A stretch of DNA of 64,000 bases from contig CM024766.1 in the NCBI GenBank assembly GCA_014218235.1, positions 21,301,346-21,365,345 of the forward strand. The letters are read 5' to 3'. The notes under the pieces were generated by a model. The model had not been told where the DNA came from. It worked only from the letters and a program-made list of their open reading frames with translations, and made no database searches. Numbering within the stretch: position 1 is the stretch's first letter; every line of letters begins with the position of its first letter. This DNA is from Colocasia esculenta. Taxonomy: Eukaryota > Streptophyta > Magnoliopsida > Alismatales > Araceae. Of this stretch, positions 1 to 10,288 are shown piece by piece. Both the position numbers and the translations under genes were made by a program.

Positions 1-235
1 TATAACGACTTGCTCGTCATAACGATTCTGTAAGTCAGCGTAACGATTCCTTTAGAAAGTTGTAACACTTGTTTATCATAACGATTCTGTAAGTCAGCGT
101 AACGATTCTTTTAGGAGTTATAACGACTTGGTTGTGATAACGATTTCATAAGTTATCATAACGACTTCTTCTGAGACTATAGCAATTTGTTCACAACGAT
201 TCTATCAAACTATCATAACGATTGCATAAGTCATG
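1..235. repeat. Degenerate TAACGATT tandem repeats in the E LTR
   Basis: The octamer taacgatt or variants (taacgact, caacgatt) recurs about a dozen times. A higher-order unit of about 61 bp is visible: the stretch beginning cataacgattctgtaagtca occurs near 18 and again near 79. It lies in the U3 part of the LTR, upstream of the TATA box. Confidence 0.8.
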
Positions 236-688
236 TTTCTATTAATTAATTGTTTATCTTGATTTAAGATACGTTGAATAGTCAAAGTTGCATCACGTCT
301 GTTTGACTGCCATGCATTTAATAAAGACTGAACGTATCTCTGCATGGATACGGAACATATCTTCCATTCTCGTGTATTCTCTGCATGCATCTTTTAGAAC
401 GATAAATTGTTACTACTATATTTGTGTCTATCTGCTCTAACGTTGATTGACATCTGGAGATAGTATAGCTGTCTACCATTAAAGCTCAACCTTGCAGAAC
501 CTTGAGGATGTACTATCCTACAACATTGGACACAGAAAGAACTACAAGCCAACTCAGAAGATCTCATCACTTTGCGTGCTCCAAAGAACAAAAGACTGTC
601 GACAGGAAGCTTCCACAAATCCTTCAGTCTAACGTACACCAAAGCTGTGAGACAACGGTCATCTCTTCGTCCTCATTCAAATTGGAGA

Positions 689-696
689 TATAAATA
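689..696 (+). promoter_or_regulatory. TATA box of the E LTR
   Basis: TATAAATA in the LTR, about 500 bp upstream of the conserved GGACGTAGG/CCGAACCA block. Transcription would start roughly 30 bp downstream. A single CTGTCGACAG palindrome lies about 85 bp upstream at 596-605. Confidence 0.6.
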
Positions 697-1000
697 CAAG
701 ATGAAGTTCTGAAGACAACATTAAGACCGAAGAAGAAAGCATTATTCATAAAAAAAGAGAGACCAGAACTCTGTAGCTTTCAAGTTTTCAGAAGATCTCT
801 AGAGCCAGAAATTCATTCCTTTCGATCTTGGCTCTTAGCTCCTTGTGCTGTGAGAAGAAAAATTAAGGAAGAGCTAGATTAGTTCTGAGAGAGTGTACAT
901 TGTGTAGATCTTTGTCTCTCAGTGCTTGTAGCTTCAGATTGAGTGTTGTAAAAGCATGATCTAGGGGCTAGTCATTTCTTTCAAGATTTTCTTGTGTTTT

Positions 1001-1135
1001 TCCCTTCGTGTGTGAAGGAAGACTGGTGGTTTCCAGGGTGGTGTTTTCCCTTCAGGAGTGAAGGAAGACCTGGTGGTACCAGGTGTTGTGTTCCCTTCAG
1101 GAGTGAAGGAAGACCAGATGAGCTGGGTGGTTGTT
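1001..1135 (+). repeat. Three tandem copies of a ~45-bp unit in the E LTR
   Basis: Units begin near 1001, 1047 and 1092, each with tcccttc, then gtgaaggaaga and a gtggt/ccagg segment. Period is 45-46 bp. It lies in the transcribed (R/U5) part of the LTR. Confidence 0.8.
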
Positions 1136-1193
1136 TTTGTCCATAGGGGGACTGTACCCTAGTTAGTGAAATCCTGAGGGTTGCTCAGGGACT

Positions 1194-1229
1194 GGACGTA
1201 GGACTCCTAAGGAGAGGAGATCCGAACCA
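1194..1229 (+). other. Conserved Sirevirus LTR block (GGACGTAGG ... CCGAACCA)
   Basis: GGACGTAGG followed about 20 bp later by CCGAACCA. The same block is found inverted in the D LTR (19266-19303). From memory this block is typical of SIRE/Maximus LTRs near the R-U5 region. Confidence 0.7.
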
Positions 1230-1399
1230 GGATAAATCTGTGTGTTGTGTGATCGTCTCATTGTGTGATTGTTGTTTTTACTAACCATTACTAATCTCTT
1301 TCAAGAACTCTTTATGTTTGTTTGAGTTCAGGTTTTTAACAGATAAATTTTTTTTAAAGACCCATTCACCCCCCCTCTGGGTTAGCCAACCGGGCAACA

Positions 1400-1628
1400 C
1401 TATCGACAGGCGATTGGCTGCTGTCGACAGCTACTGCCCAGATCTGGCTTTCATGTTTCTGGAACACTGGATCTGTCGACAGATATGGTCTTGCTGTCGA
1501 CAGGCACACTTCATCTGTCGACAGGAGCATATTGGCTGTCGACAGGTACTGCTTTCTGAGTGCTTCCAGAACTTTGTTTTGTTCTGTCATGTCTATCTGT
1601 CAACAGGTGATTTCTTGGCTGTCGACAG
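1400..1628. repeat. Phased CTGTCGACAG palindrome array, D 3' LTR
   Basis: Exact or one-mismatch copies start at 1400, 1421, 1473, 1494, 1515, 1536, 1597 and 1619. Intervals are 21, 52, 21, 21, 21, 61 and 22 bp. Spacers inside the 21-bp steps are always 11 bp but of unrelated sequence. Confidence 0.9.
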
Positions 1629-1872
1629 ATGATCTCTTGAAGTTACTTTCTTGTTCTTTTTCACCTGAATCTTGTTGCTTGGCTTATATGCATTCATACC
1701 TACATTAAAAGACATTTTAAGTGAGATGTAATGAATACATAGGTGATCATCTTGACACTTGATCATGTCATTCATGTTCTTAACAAATATATCATTATAC
1801 CATCATTAATTGTAATGTTCATTAAAAAAACACATCATCAAAAACATTAAGGCACAAGTAAACCCAACATTC
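1400..1872 (-). mobile_element. D 3' LTR, remaining 473 bp (5' part of the LTR, U3)
   Basis: Colinear and highly similar to 19838-20306 in the D 5' LTR, ending at the same terminus (cccaaca on plus, TGTTGGG on minus). The rest of this LTR should lie beyond element E, left of the window. It contains the palindrome array. Confidence 0.9.
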
Positions 1873-1938
1873 TCCCTCTTTTTGATGATGACAAAATTTC
1901 AATTTATGTACATTGATGATTTCTCCCCCTTTTGACAA
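1873..1938 (-). other. D double polypurine tract
   Basis: On the minus strand, AAAAAGAGGGAGAA directly abuts the TGTTGGG LTR start. A second tract, AAAAGGGGGAGAAA, lies about 45 bp further upstream (1919-1934 on plus). The first primes plus-strand DNA synthesis. Multiple PPTs are, from memory, a Sirevirus trait. Confidence 0.8.
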
Positions 1939-2152
1939 CATTCAAAAAGACACATTATGCACACACAGATAAGATGTAAGCAAAGGAACTGAGGTTTTTC
2001 TTTTATTAACATGCCAGACACTCAGTTACAAAAGACGACCATTGCATGACATAAAGTGAAAGCATTAGAAGGAAAGATACATGACTGACTCAAATAACTT
2101 AGTGACTCAGTACCCAAATCTAGAACGATGACCTAGATAACCCAATGACTCT
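1939..2152. other. D non-coding stretch between ORF3 and the PPTs
   Basis: AT-rich sequence belonging to element D. I see no ORF, repeat or RNA signal in it. Confidence 0.6.
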
Positions 2153-3400
2153 CTAGACATCGTCATTCCTTGGTACATCGGGATGACGAAAGCTATGAAA
2201 ATCAGTAGAGAGCCTGGCAAGCTGGTCTTGTAACTGCACTTGTGTGTTCACCAGTGTATCCATTCTCATATCCACATGATCGAGACGGGTGTTGAGATGC
2301 TCAAAATCCGTGGTGAATTGGAGTTGCAATTGGGCCATCTGACCAGCAATGAAATCCCTAAGAGAGGGAGGTTGTTCCCGTTGTGCAGCATCAGCAGGAT
2401 TATCTCCTTGAGCATCCATGGGCTCTGCCTGGGAGTCTTCATCGTCACCTTCATTAGCACCGTCATCATCACCTTCATCAGCAGTAGATTCTTCCTCAAC
2501 ATTTGGAGCTTGACCCTTGAGAGTCCTGGTCACTACCCCATCCACAAACTTGTAGCCCATCCGATGCACCACAGTAAGATCAAAAGAACTTCTGGACTTG
2601 AGTTTGATGCACTCGGAGTCAGATATGGGAATGCCAATAAAAGATATGAGGGATGTAATAGGACATGCATATGGCATTGACCTCTTGGGGTTAGTGAAAC
2701 ATTGCTTAATGAGGTCTACCATGATGTTAGGAAGATTGATTTATTCACACTTCAGAAAGTAGTGGAAGAGGGACTTGTGGACTGGAGTAACGAGTTCCCG
2801 ACTTCCATCTTTAGGAACAATAATAGTAGTGAAGATGTGATGGATGAGATGATTTAGTGGAGGAAAAGAGTTGGCATTGAGCTTAAGATGGTCCACATTG
2901 GGATGATAAATTTGATGGGTGATGGGAGTATAATAGTCAGAGGCAGATGGAGGGTTGACAAGAATAACCACACCGGAGTTAGGAATTTGTAGGGCACGAG
3001 AAAAAAGAGAGGGAGTGATATGAAAAGAAGTGCCCTTAACAGTGGTATACAACTTAGAGCTTACCACTGACAACTGGAGGTTATTATAGAACTCCGTCAC
3101 AACTGCGGTAGAATACCTGGTGTGGGAGTACACAAATTCGGTCCAGCCCTGAGTGTCGAACAGGGGTTAAAGACCAAGAAACATGTCCTCAATGGATTCA
3201 AAGTGCACGAACCGACGTTGCACGAACTTGGTGAATGAGCCCTGGACCCTGGACGCCTGAAGGTTGCGAGGAACGATGAGCTCCGGCAGACGATCTTCCC
3301 GATGCTTTGTCTGGCGCTCGGCTGGTGCCCTAGAACCCTCGCCAGCTTGTGGAGACCGAGGACGACGACGAGAGGCAAGCTTCTTGGCCGGAGGAGCCAT
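2153..3400 (-). pseudogene. D ORF3: Sirevirus third ORF with Transposase_32-like domain and coiled coil
   Basis: One reading frame runs from ATG at 3400 (MAPPAKK) to the stop at 2153, about 415 codons, broken by in-frame TAA codons at about 3167 and 2738. The N-terminus is basic. The middle resembles the plant Transposase_32 family: a FVQRR segment, W-x-x-F, then EFYNNL, then VKG followed by a hydrophobic block, and MPYACPITSLISF near the end of the domain. The C-terminal third is very acidic (runs of D and E) and ends in a heptad-like Q/L-rich stretch that should form a coiled coil. The function of this ORF in Sireviruses is not established; older literature calls it env-like. The start is chosen because the following residues resemble the N-termini of related ORFs and the frame stays open on both sides of each stop. 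Now a pseudogene. Confidence 0.75.
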
Positions 3401-3685
3401 CAGAAGGGGTGATGTATGGGTGGAGAAGGCTCTAAAGGTGGAAGGGGACAGAAGGAGGAAGAAACGCAGAGAGAAAGAATCTCTCTTCTTTCTCCGGAGA
3501 AAGAGGGATTTGGGGAGGAAGGAGGGAGGAGAGACTTTTGGAGGTGGGAAAGGGAGGAAGGGTGTGTGGGTGCCTTTTAAAGAGGGTTGGAGAGAATTTG
3601 AAAGGGCTGGGTCCCACAAAATCCACCCGAAAGATTGCCAGTTGGACTTCCAAAAGTCACCCTGCCGTCGGCTGTCGACAGCAGC
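3401..3685. other. D spacer upstream of ORF3, with half of a palindrome pair
   Basis: Non-coding D sequence, purine-rich on the plus strand. It ends with CTGTCGACAG at 3672-3681 and the G target site. The partner palindrome is at 12142-12151 across the G insertion. Removing G and one target copy puts the two palindromes exactly 21 bp apart. Confidence 0.7.
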
Positions 3686-4634
3686 TGTAACGACCCAGAA
3701 TCCGCATTACCAGTAACAACCAGTAACCCGAATTCTGACCCTCTAACCCACGAGACAAGCTCGGAAGTGTAGGAAGTGAACGTCCGAGGAGACTATATGT
3801 AAGAAGATACACACCATGTAAAGCTGTAAAATTCAACTATATGAACATAACATATACAACTCAGAGTCTGAGCAAGGTACAGAGTACAGAAGTACAACAA
3901 AAAGTACTACTCACTGCAGCTAAGGAGCACCAACACCGGAGTGGCTAGACTCGCCTGGAAAGGGAAGGGAGTGAATCTCAAGAAAAGAGACCCAGTAGGG
4001 AAAAGTAACCCCACCGGCAACAGAACTAAAGTGCGAGAAAGTAAAAACTGAAAGTAAGTACACGTCGCACCACAACACAAAACTGTAAACCTCGCGGCTC
4101 AGTAGCACACACACTCACACACACACAGTAAGTAGGACTCATCTAGGGTCTGTGGCTCGGCGTCCCGTCACCACAGAGGCTCTCAACCCCAGCCACGTGT
4201 GCACACTACAGACGCTCTCTCTCGCGTCTGGTCCACGACCGGTTTTTCCCCTACGCTTGACCCTAGCGGTAGAGAAGGGGCTCCACAGAGACCGACTCAA
4301 AACCACCACAAGGAGTACGCACAGGACAGAGTCGCACTCGGCGTCCTGGCTCACTAGCGGAGAACAACCACACGCTAGTCATCTAGACGGAGTCGCACCC
4401 ACGCCTAGGTAACACAATAGAAACGGGCACGCGGTAACGCAACGCGCGTACAACAGACGGAACACACTCAACGCCTGAAACTACGTACAGTAAGTGAACA
4501 CTCATGTCACAAATAGTTACTCATATGCACAGGCAGAGTCACACTCTAAGCCTGGCCCACATGTGTTATCAGGGCGGACATCACATGTCAATCGCCTCTA
4601 AACACAAAACCCAAGCCTGCTGGGACACAGGATA

Positions 4635-4766
4635 TTAACGGCCATATCGATTGCCGCCAATATGAAGTAAACGGCACTCATCATGTCGTTAACCCTGACT
4701 CAACGGCAATCGACCTTGTCGTTTATATCACCCTTGAAGATCTCAACGTCAACAGATGTGGACGTT
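4635..4766. repeat. Inverted-repeat array (AACGGCA ... TGYCGTT), G 3' LTR
   Basis: Three inverted-repeat units of about 26 bp occupy 4635-4660, 4668-4692 and 4700-4725, a period of about 32-33 bp. A fourth, AACGTC-N10-GACGTT, lies near 4745-4766. The same array occurs at 11257-11385 in the 5' LTR, and related arrays occur in the LTRs of A and A'. Confidence 0.75.
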
Positions 4767-5428
4767 AATCTCTTCAGTCCCCTAAACCCAGAATAGCACC
4801 GGATCAGTCCAGTTGGCTGAATTACCCAACAGAACACCTACTGATGGAGGGGAATACTTCCTCTCATCATTTAACACTACCAGAACTTTCAATTTAAACA
4901 ATCAAATGCCTAGATTGCCCAAAACACTCAAAATTCCAGCATGGTACAACCCAACCCTAAACCACAATTTGCATACTGATTTACACAAATGAGCATGCTG
5001 GTTTGCTATGGAGGGTTATAGGAGTTAAGTCCTTACCTCAGAACGCTTTATAAACCCTCAAACAGCCACTAATTACGCCGGAACCCCCCAAAGACTCCGC
5101 GCGAATCGCACTAAATCCTCGCGTTTCCCGCCCGATCAAGCACCGCCACGTGTACCAGGGCCTTCCCACGAGCTCCAATCAACCATCAGAAGTAGTGGAA
5201 ATAGAGAAAAGCAAAAGTGGAGGGAAGGAGAGGAAAGAGAAGAAAGGGTTCTGCTCTCGGGCTACCCTATTTCAACAGGCCCGACCAGTAGACGTCCACA
5301 TCGCTAGCCGCCAACTGAACCGCCAAAGGCTTGACGTCCAGATCGCATGTCGTCGAGTTCAACAACACACGTCCACATCGCTGGATGCTAACCCCAAGTC
5401 AACGGCTAGACCCTGCCGCCAACTAAAA

Positions 5429-5456
5429 GTTAACGACAATGGATCTTGTCGTCAAC
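5429..5456. repeat. Hairpin-forming inverted repeat in the G LTR
   Basis: GTTAACGACAA and TTGTCGTCAAC, one mismatch in 11 bp, separated by 6 bp. It lies within a second cluster (about 5290-5456) that also contains repeats of gacgtccacatcgct. This cluster lies upstream of the predicted TATA box. Confidence 0.7.
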
Positions 5457-5509
5457 CACACAGAACTGTACAAGACCCAATAAGGATCCACTAAACCCGA
5501 GACCTTACA

Positions 5510-5526
5510 GCCCTCCCCCCTTAAGG
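5510..5526 (-). other. G polypurine tract
   Basis: Minus strand AAGGGGGGAGGGC immediately before the LTR start TGTAAGG. Confidence 0.85.
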
Positions 5527-5543
5527 AATTTTGCCCTCAAAAT

Positions 5544-6032
5544 TCAAACAACATAAGGAAAGAAAGACTCACCAAAGAGGTACGGAAATTGCTCGCGCAT
5601 TTCGTCCTCTCGCTCCCATGTCGACTCACCACCTGAATGCTGTTGCCACGCAACACTAACTAAAGGGATAGCCTTGTTCCTCAACCTCTGAACTCGGCGA
5701 TCCTCAATGTGCAACGGAAACTCTGGTACAGTCAACACTGGAGTCACCTCAGACCACTCTGCACTCTGCAGAACATGAGACTCATCAGAAAGGTACCTCC
5801 GAAGCATCGACACGTGGAACACATCGTGGACTGCTGCCAACTCTGACGGATGCTCAAGTCTGTACGCCAAACCTCCGACACGCTCAGAAATGGTGAAAGG
5901 TCCAATAAAGCGAGGACTCAACTTTCCACGCCTACCAAACCTCACCACTCCCTTCATAGGAGACACACGGACAAACACCTGGTCCCCTACCTGAAACTCG
6001 AGCGGTCGTCTGCGCTGATCTGCATAACTCTT
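5544..6032 (-). pseudogene. G integrase C-terminus and chromodomain
   Basis: Downstream of a stop at about 6033 the same polyprotein continues with FVRVSPMKGVVRFGRRGKL, SPRFIGPF and DVFHVSMLRRYL, the integrase C-terminal block. It ends with a chromodomain-like segment, PLVSVAWQQHSGGESTWE, then a REQFPYLF end. In Tekay chromoviruses this end steers integration toward heterochromatin; that is family knowledge and is not shown here. The in-frame stop before it is one of the lesions of G. Confidence 0.85.
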
Positions 6033-7577
6033 CTACCGACTCTGAGCTGATTGAAGCCTCTGCCTCACAAGCTGAACTACCTCAACTGCCTGCTGTACTA
6101 ACTCTGGCCCTGTGACAACTCGTTCGCCAACCTCGAACCAGTCAAGAGGAGTGCGACACGGTCGTCCGTACAAAGCCTCATATGGTGCCATACCGATATT
6201 GGAGTGATAGCTATTATTATATGCAAACTCGACCAACGGTAAGTGAGCTGTCCACGACCCCTGCCACTCCAGACAACAAGCTCTAAGCATGTCCTCCAAA
6301 GTCTGGATAGTCCGCTCTGACTGACCGTCTAACTGAGGGTGGTAGGCGGAACTAAAAGCCAACTCTGTCCCCAAAGCTCTCTGGAAACTGCGCCAGAACC
6401 CAGAAGTGAAGCGAGGATCCCTATCTGACACAATAGAGATCGGCACTCCGTGCAAAGGAACAATCCGATCTACGTACAACGCGGCCAACCTACTCACACC
6501 CCAACTAGTCCTGACAGGCAAGAATCTGGCAGTCTTCGTCAATCTGTCCACAAGAATCCAAATGCTGTCAAAACCTCCAGCTGTCCTCGGCAAACCACAA
6601 ACAAAGTCAGTCGTCACATGGTCCCACTTCCACATCGGAATCTCTAACGGCTGCACAAGTCCTCCTGGACGCTGATGTTCGGCCTTCACCTGCTGACAGA
6701 CCAAACACCTAGCAACAAAAGCTGCTATGTCTCTCTTCATCCTAGGCCACCAAAACTGACGTCTCAACCTGTGATACATCTTGGTCGACCCTGGATGAAT
6801 CGAGTACCTGGAACCATGTGCCTCCTGCAACACAACTCTCCTCATAGACTCCTCAACAGGAACATAGAGTCTATCTCGGAACCTAACAGTCCTGTCCTTG
6901 CAAAGCTCAACCTCTGGGAGAAGTAACACACTGTGCAACTCGGGATCTGCCTGCTGAGCCTCAGCAACCTGTCTCACAATGGCGGGAGCCGCTAACAAAC
7001 TGCCCAACACACACAGACGACGACTGGACGAAACTCTGAAAGACCCCTCTGTCGCAGACTGCCACAACTGCCACTCTTTAAGCATCAGATGACTCATCTG
7101 TGCTTTCCTACTCAAGGCATCTGCAACCACATTCGCCTTTCCAGGCTTATACTCAATGCTGAAATCATAGTCTTTCAGATATTCCATCCATCGACGCTGC
7201 CTCATATTCAGATGCCTCTGAGAAAACACATATCTCAAACTCTGGTGGTCGGTACGGACTACAAAACTCACTCCGTACAAGTAAAGACGCCAAATCCGCA
7301 AAGCAAACACCACGGCTGCAAGCTCTAGGTCGTGGGTCGGGTAACTCTCCTCATGGGGCTTAAGCTGGCGAGATGCATAAGCCACCACTCGGCCTTGCTG
7401 CATCAAAACCGCACACAAACCAACACCTGAAGCATCTGTGAAAACCTCAAAACCCTCCTCACCCGAAGGTAAGGCAAGAACTGGCGCTGACGTAAGCAGT
7501 CGCTTCAACTCCATGAAGCTCTGCTCACACTGCTCCGACCACACAAACGGAACTCCCTTTCTCGTCAAACGAGTCAA
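6033..7577 (-). pseudogene. G RNase H and integrase (514 codons open)
   Basis: The longest intact stretch of G pol. The RNase H block contains EVFTDASGVGLCAVLMQQGR, then DLELAAVV, RTDHQSLRYVF and VVADALSRK. The integrase has the HHCC zinc finger (H of SRYSIHPGSTKMY, then CLVCQQVKAEH), the catalytic D in TTDFVCGLP, D in SDRDPRF and E in DGQSERT, with AYNNSYHSNIGMAPYEALYG downstream. All catalytic positions seem present. The frame ends at a premature stop before the integrase C-terminus. Upstream, RT is in different frames, so no functional polyprotein can come from this copy. Confidence 0.9.
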
Positions 7578-8440
7578 GGGTGCAGAAACTGAGAAAAGTC
7601 TCGAACAAACCTGCGGTAGTAACCTGCCAAACCCAGAAAGCTACGAATCTCAGACACAGATCTGGGACTCTCCCACTGCAAAACTGCCTCAACCTTCGCT
7701 GGATCCACAAAAACTCCCTCACCTGAGATCACGTGCCCCAAAAAGTGAACCTGTTGTAGCCAAAACTCACACTTACTAGTTTGGCATACAACTGGTGCTC
7801 TCGCAAGGTCTGCAACACGATCCTCAGGTGCTCGGTGTGCTCCTCCTCCGAAAACGGAGTACACCGAATGTCGTCAACAAACACTACGACAAACGGTCAA
7901 GAACTGGTGGAACACCTTATGCGTCAGAATCCATGAAGGCCGCTGGAGCATGGTGAGCCCAAACGGCATCACCAAAAACTCAAAGTGTCCATATTTGGTC
8001 CGAAAAGCAGTCCTCTCAAGTCAGAATCTCTAATCCGCAACTGATAGTAGCCCGACCTCAAGTCAATCTTCGAAAAGACACGAGCAGACTGAAGCTGATT
8101 CAAGGAGATCATCAATCCTAGGCAAAGGATACCTATTCTTGATGGTCACTTCATTAGCTTCCTATAATCGAACACAATCTCAGGCTACCATCCTTCTTCC
8201 GGACAAACAGAACAGGTGACCCCCACGGAGAAAAGCTAGGACGAATATAGCCCTTCTCCAACAACTCCTCAAGCTGCCTCTTCAACTCCCTCAACTCTGC
8301 TGGTGCCATACGGTACGGTGCCTGTGCAAAAGGTACAGTGCCAGGAACCAACTCTACAGTAAATCAATCTCTCTCTCTGGTGTAGACCAGGCAACTCTTC
8401 GGAAAAAACATCCGAAACTCACACACTACAGGAATGTCCC
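7578..8440 (-). pseudogene. G reverse transcriptase, frameshifted
   Basis: RT pieces lie in several frames. APYRMAPAELRELKRQLEEL and SPWGSPVLFVRKKDGSLRLC are at 8351-8154. The catalytic FVDD is at about 7870-7881. CEFWLQQVHFLGHVISGEG and SFLGLAGYYRRFVRDF are at 7864-7574. At least three frame changes are needed to read it through, and a segment around 7900-8150 is shortened and hard to read. Confidence 0.85.
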
Positions 8441-8900
8441 CACTCCCGAGGCAATCTGGTCAAGAGTCACTGCAGAAACTAGGAAACCCTGACAACCAGA
8501 AGCAAGTAACCTCCCTGCCCTCAAAGCAGAAACTAAAAAGCGAGAAGTAAGAGGTACGATACCCTGGAAGTAGAACGCCGCTTCCCCAGGTATCCGAAAG
8601 TGCACCCTCTTCTTCTGGCAATCCATCATGCACCATACGCTCTAACCAGTCCATACCCAAAATCACATCATAATCATGTAACTGCAAAGTAAACAGACGA
8701 GCCAACACCACTGATCCTGCAACTGCACAGGTACCTCCTCAAGACAGTAGGAGTAAGGACAAAGTCCCCTGTCGGCAACTCTACTGCTATCTCAACAGAC
8801 TCTCCCGAACTCAACTCTCCAAGGGAGTCTAAAAACTCCTCAGACACAAAAGAGTGAGAGCACCGGAATCAAACAAGACTCTAGCTGTATAACCAAAAAC
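8441..8900 (-). pseudogene. G aspartic protease
   Basis: ARVLFDSGA at about 8859-8884 is the retropepsin active site. DYDVILGMDWLERM at 8711-8640 is the conserved block that follows the protease. The two lie in different frames, so the gene is broken. Confidence 0.8.
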
Positions 8901-8917
8901 TGTAACAGTACCTTCCA

Positions 8918-10143
8918 CTAGGGAGCTGCCTCCGCGTCTGCATGGGTCAAGTGAGTAACACGACCTCTACCTCTCGACCCACCAGAAACTCCGGTCTGCT
9001 GACACTGCTGCACGGGTGCCTGCTGCTGCTGCACTCGGGGCTGTGACTGGGTCTGCTGCTGCGGCACACGAGGTAGCAAAGGACAATCTCGCGCCATGTG
9101 ACCCATCTGGTCACACCGGTAACACTGACCAGCAAAAGTACGTTGTACTGCTGCAAAGGCTGACCTGCCGGCTGCTGAACACTCCCAACCAATTGTTGTC
9201 TCTGCTCTACCTGCCTCCTATCACGCCGAAACTTCCTCCGAGATCCTGACTTCGCCATCGTCCCAGTAGAAGTGGACACGTAGGAAGTCGCAGTCCTCGG
9301 GGTTGTCTGCACACTATCCTGCTGCTGTCGAGGCTGGGAAGGAACTACCTGTGTCTGAACCTCTGCGCTCCGAGCACGAGTCTGCAAAGTGTCTGCCTCC
9401 AACACTGCCGCTGTCTGATAGGCCGCGTCCAAATCTATGACACGAGAAACTATCAGGGCCTGCCTAAGCTCTGGCCTCAAGCCCCTCACGAACTGCTGAG
9501 TCCTCAGACACTCATCTGCCATAATCTGTGGAGCATAACGCCCTAGCTCTACAAATCTGGCCCTGTACTGCACTACAGTAAAGTCCCTCTGCTACAAGTC
9601 CAGAAACTGGTACACCTCCGTCCGGACGTAAGTAGGACAGAAGGCTCTCTCAAAAGAAACAACAAACTCCTGTCACGGAATCTGTCTAAGTGGACGAGAC
9701 TGAAAAGTAGTCTCCACTTAGAGGACCACAAGTCAACGCCTGCGCCTGCAACTGGTAACTGGCTAGCAGCACTCGCTCCTCGGGAACACAACTCCATGGA
9801 ACAAAAAGTCTGCTCCACTACATCTAACCACGCCCGCGCTGCATCTGGATCAGGCTGGCCCAAAAACTGAGGAGGCTGAAACTGCAAGAACTCTCTCAAC
9901 ACCTTCCCAGTACCACCCTGGGGTACCGGCGCATCACAGTGCTGAGCAACAAACTGAGCCATCCCCTCAAGAAATCGAGTCATGTCTAATCCCTGAGCTA
10001 CCTGAGGAGGAGGTGGCGGCGGAGCAATACCACTGTGTGCGTCCTGTGGCAAAGGCTGGGTCTACTGTGGTGGCGGGGCGTCTCCAGCCTCTTGACGAGT
10101 TGCCTGCTCAGCCACTCCCTCTCTAGGACGTCGCCTAGGTGCC
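8918..10143 (-). pseudogene. G gag with one CCHC zinc knuckle
   Basis: Start ATG at 10143 (MAPRRRPREG), 130 bp after the PBS. An in-frame stop follows at about 10061. The capsid-like part includes FLQFQPPQFLGQPDPDAARAW (9930-9840) and RFVELGRYAPQIMADE with FVRGLRPELR (9573-9430). A Q/P-rich region precedes CYRCDQMGHMARDC at about 9093-9134, a perfect CX2CX4HX4C knuckle. Frameshifts lie near 9780, 9580 and 9140. The chosen start is the first ATG after the PBS in the gag frame. Confidence 0.85.
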
Positions 10144-10275
10144 ATAGTACTATACACAGAGCAGAAATACACACATAAATACACTAACTAACTCCGGGCT
10201 AAATAGCTGCAACTGTACTCTTTGTACTCTGAGTCTACATGATGGGTATTTCCTCATATATATCTCATCAGACCA

Positions 10276-10288
10276 GGCTCTGATACCA
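10276..10288 (-). other. G primer binding site (tRNA-iMet)
   Basis: Minus strand TGGTATCAGAGCC, 3 nt from the end of the 5' LTR. Confidence 0.9.

Larger units (their letters stand above)
1..1399 (+). mobile_element. Element E: 3' (or solo) LTR of a plus-strand Sirevirus-type Ty1/copia element, 5' part outside window
   Basis: The segment ends in ...gggcaaca at 1399, directly against the interior of another LTR (element D), so it is the right end of an inserted element. It carries the U5-type block common in SIRE/Maximus LTRs: GGACGTAGG at 1194-1202, CCGAACCA at 1222-1229, and a C-rich tract (ttcaccccccctct) shortly before the end. A TATA box lies at 689-696. The orientation is plus because these blocks read on the plus strand; element D has the same blocks inverted. 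I see no coding sequence; the short ORFs have no family features. The left end is outside the window, so 3' LTR and solo LTR cannot be told apart. Confidence 0.8.
3686..5509 (-). mobile_element. G 3' LTR
   Basis: Plus-strand termini are tgtaacgaccc ... gagaccttaca (TG...CA). 1824 bp, matching 10292-12129 end to end. It includes a short CA-rich microsatellite near 4108-4130 and two inverted-repeat clusters. No gene; short ORFs are shadows. Confidence 0.92.

Noticed and set aside
596..605. Auxin response elements, because the palindrome contains TGTC and GACA cores
   Set aside because: Known paired auxin elements use different half-site sequence and spacing; here the cores abut. Kept only as a remote possibility.
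1318..1632. ORFs rich in CRQ / LSTD repeats (also near 19852-20070, 28200-28513 and 35930-36243) resembling a repeat protein
   Set aside because: They are translations of the CTGTCGACAG palindrome arrays in LTRs; the repeats exist on both strands and in several frames, and spacers are unrelated.
2153..2722. Acidic, coiled-coil host protein
   Set aside because: Same frame as the upstream Transposase_32-like part and within D just before its PPTs; it is the C-terminus of ORF3.
4139..4412. ORFs repeated at 4139-4412 and 10545-11034
   Set aside because: They lie within the two LTRs of G and are duplicated because LTRs are; no family features.
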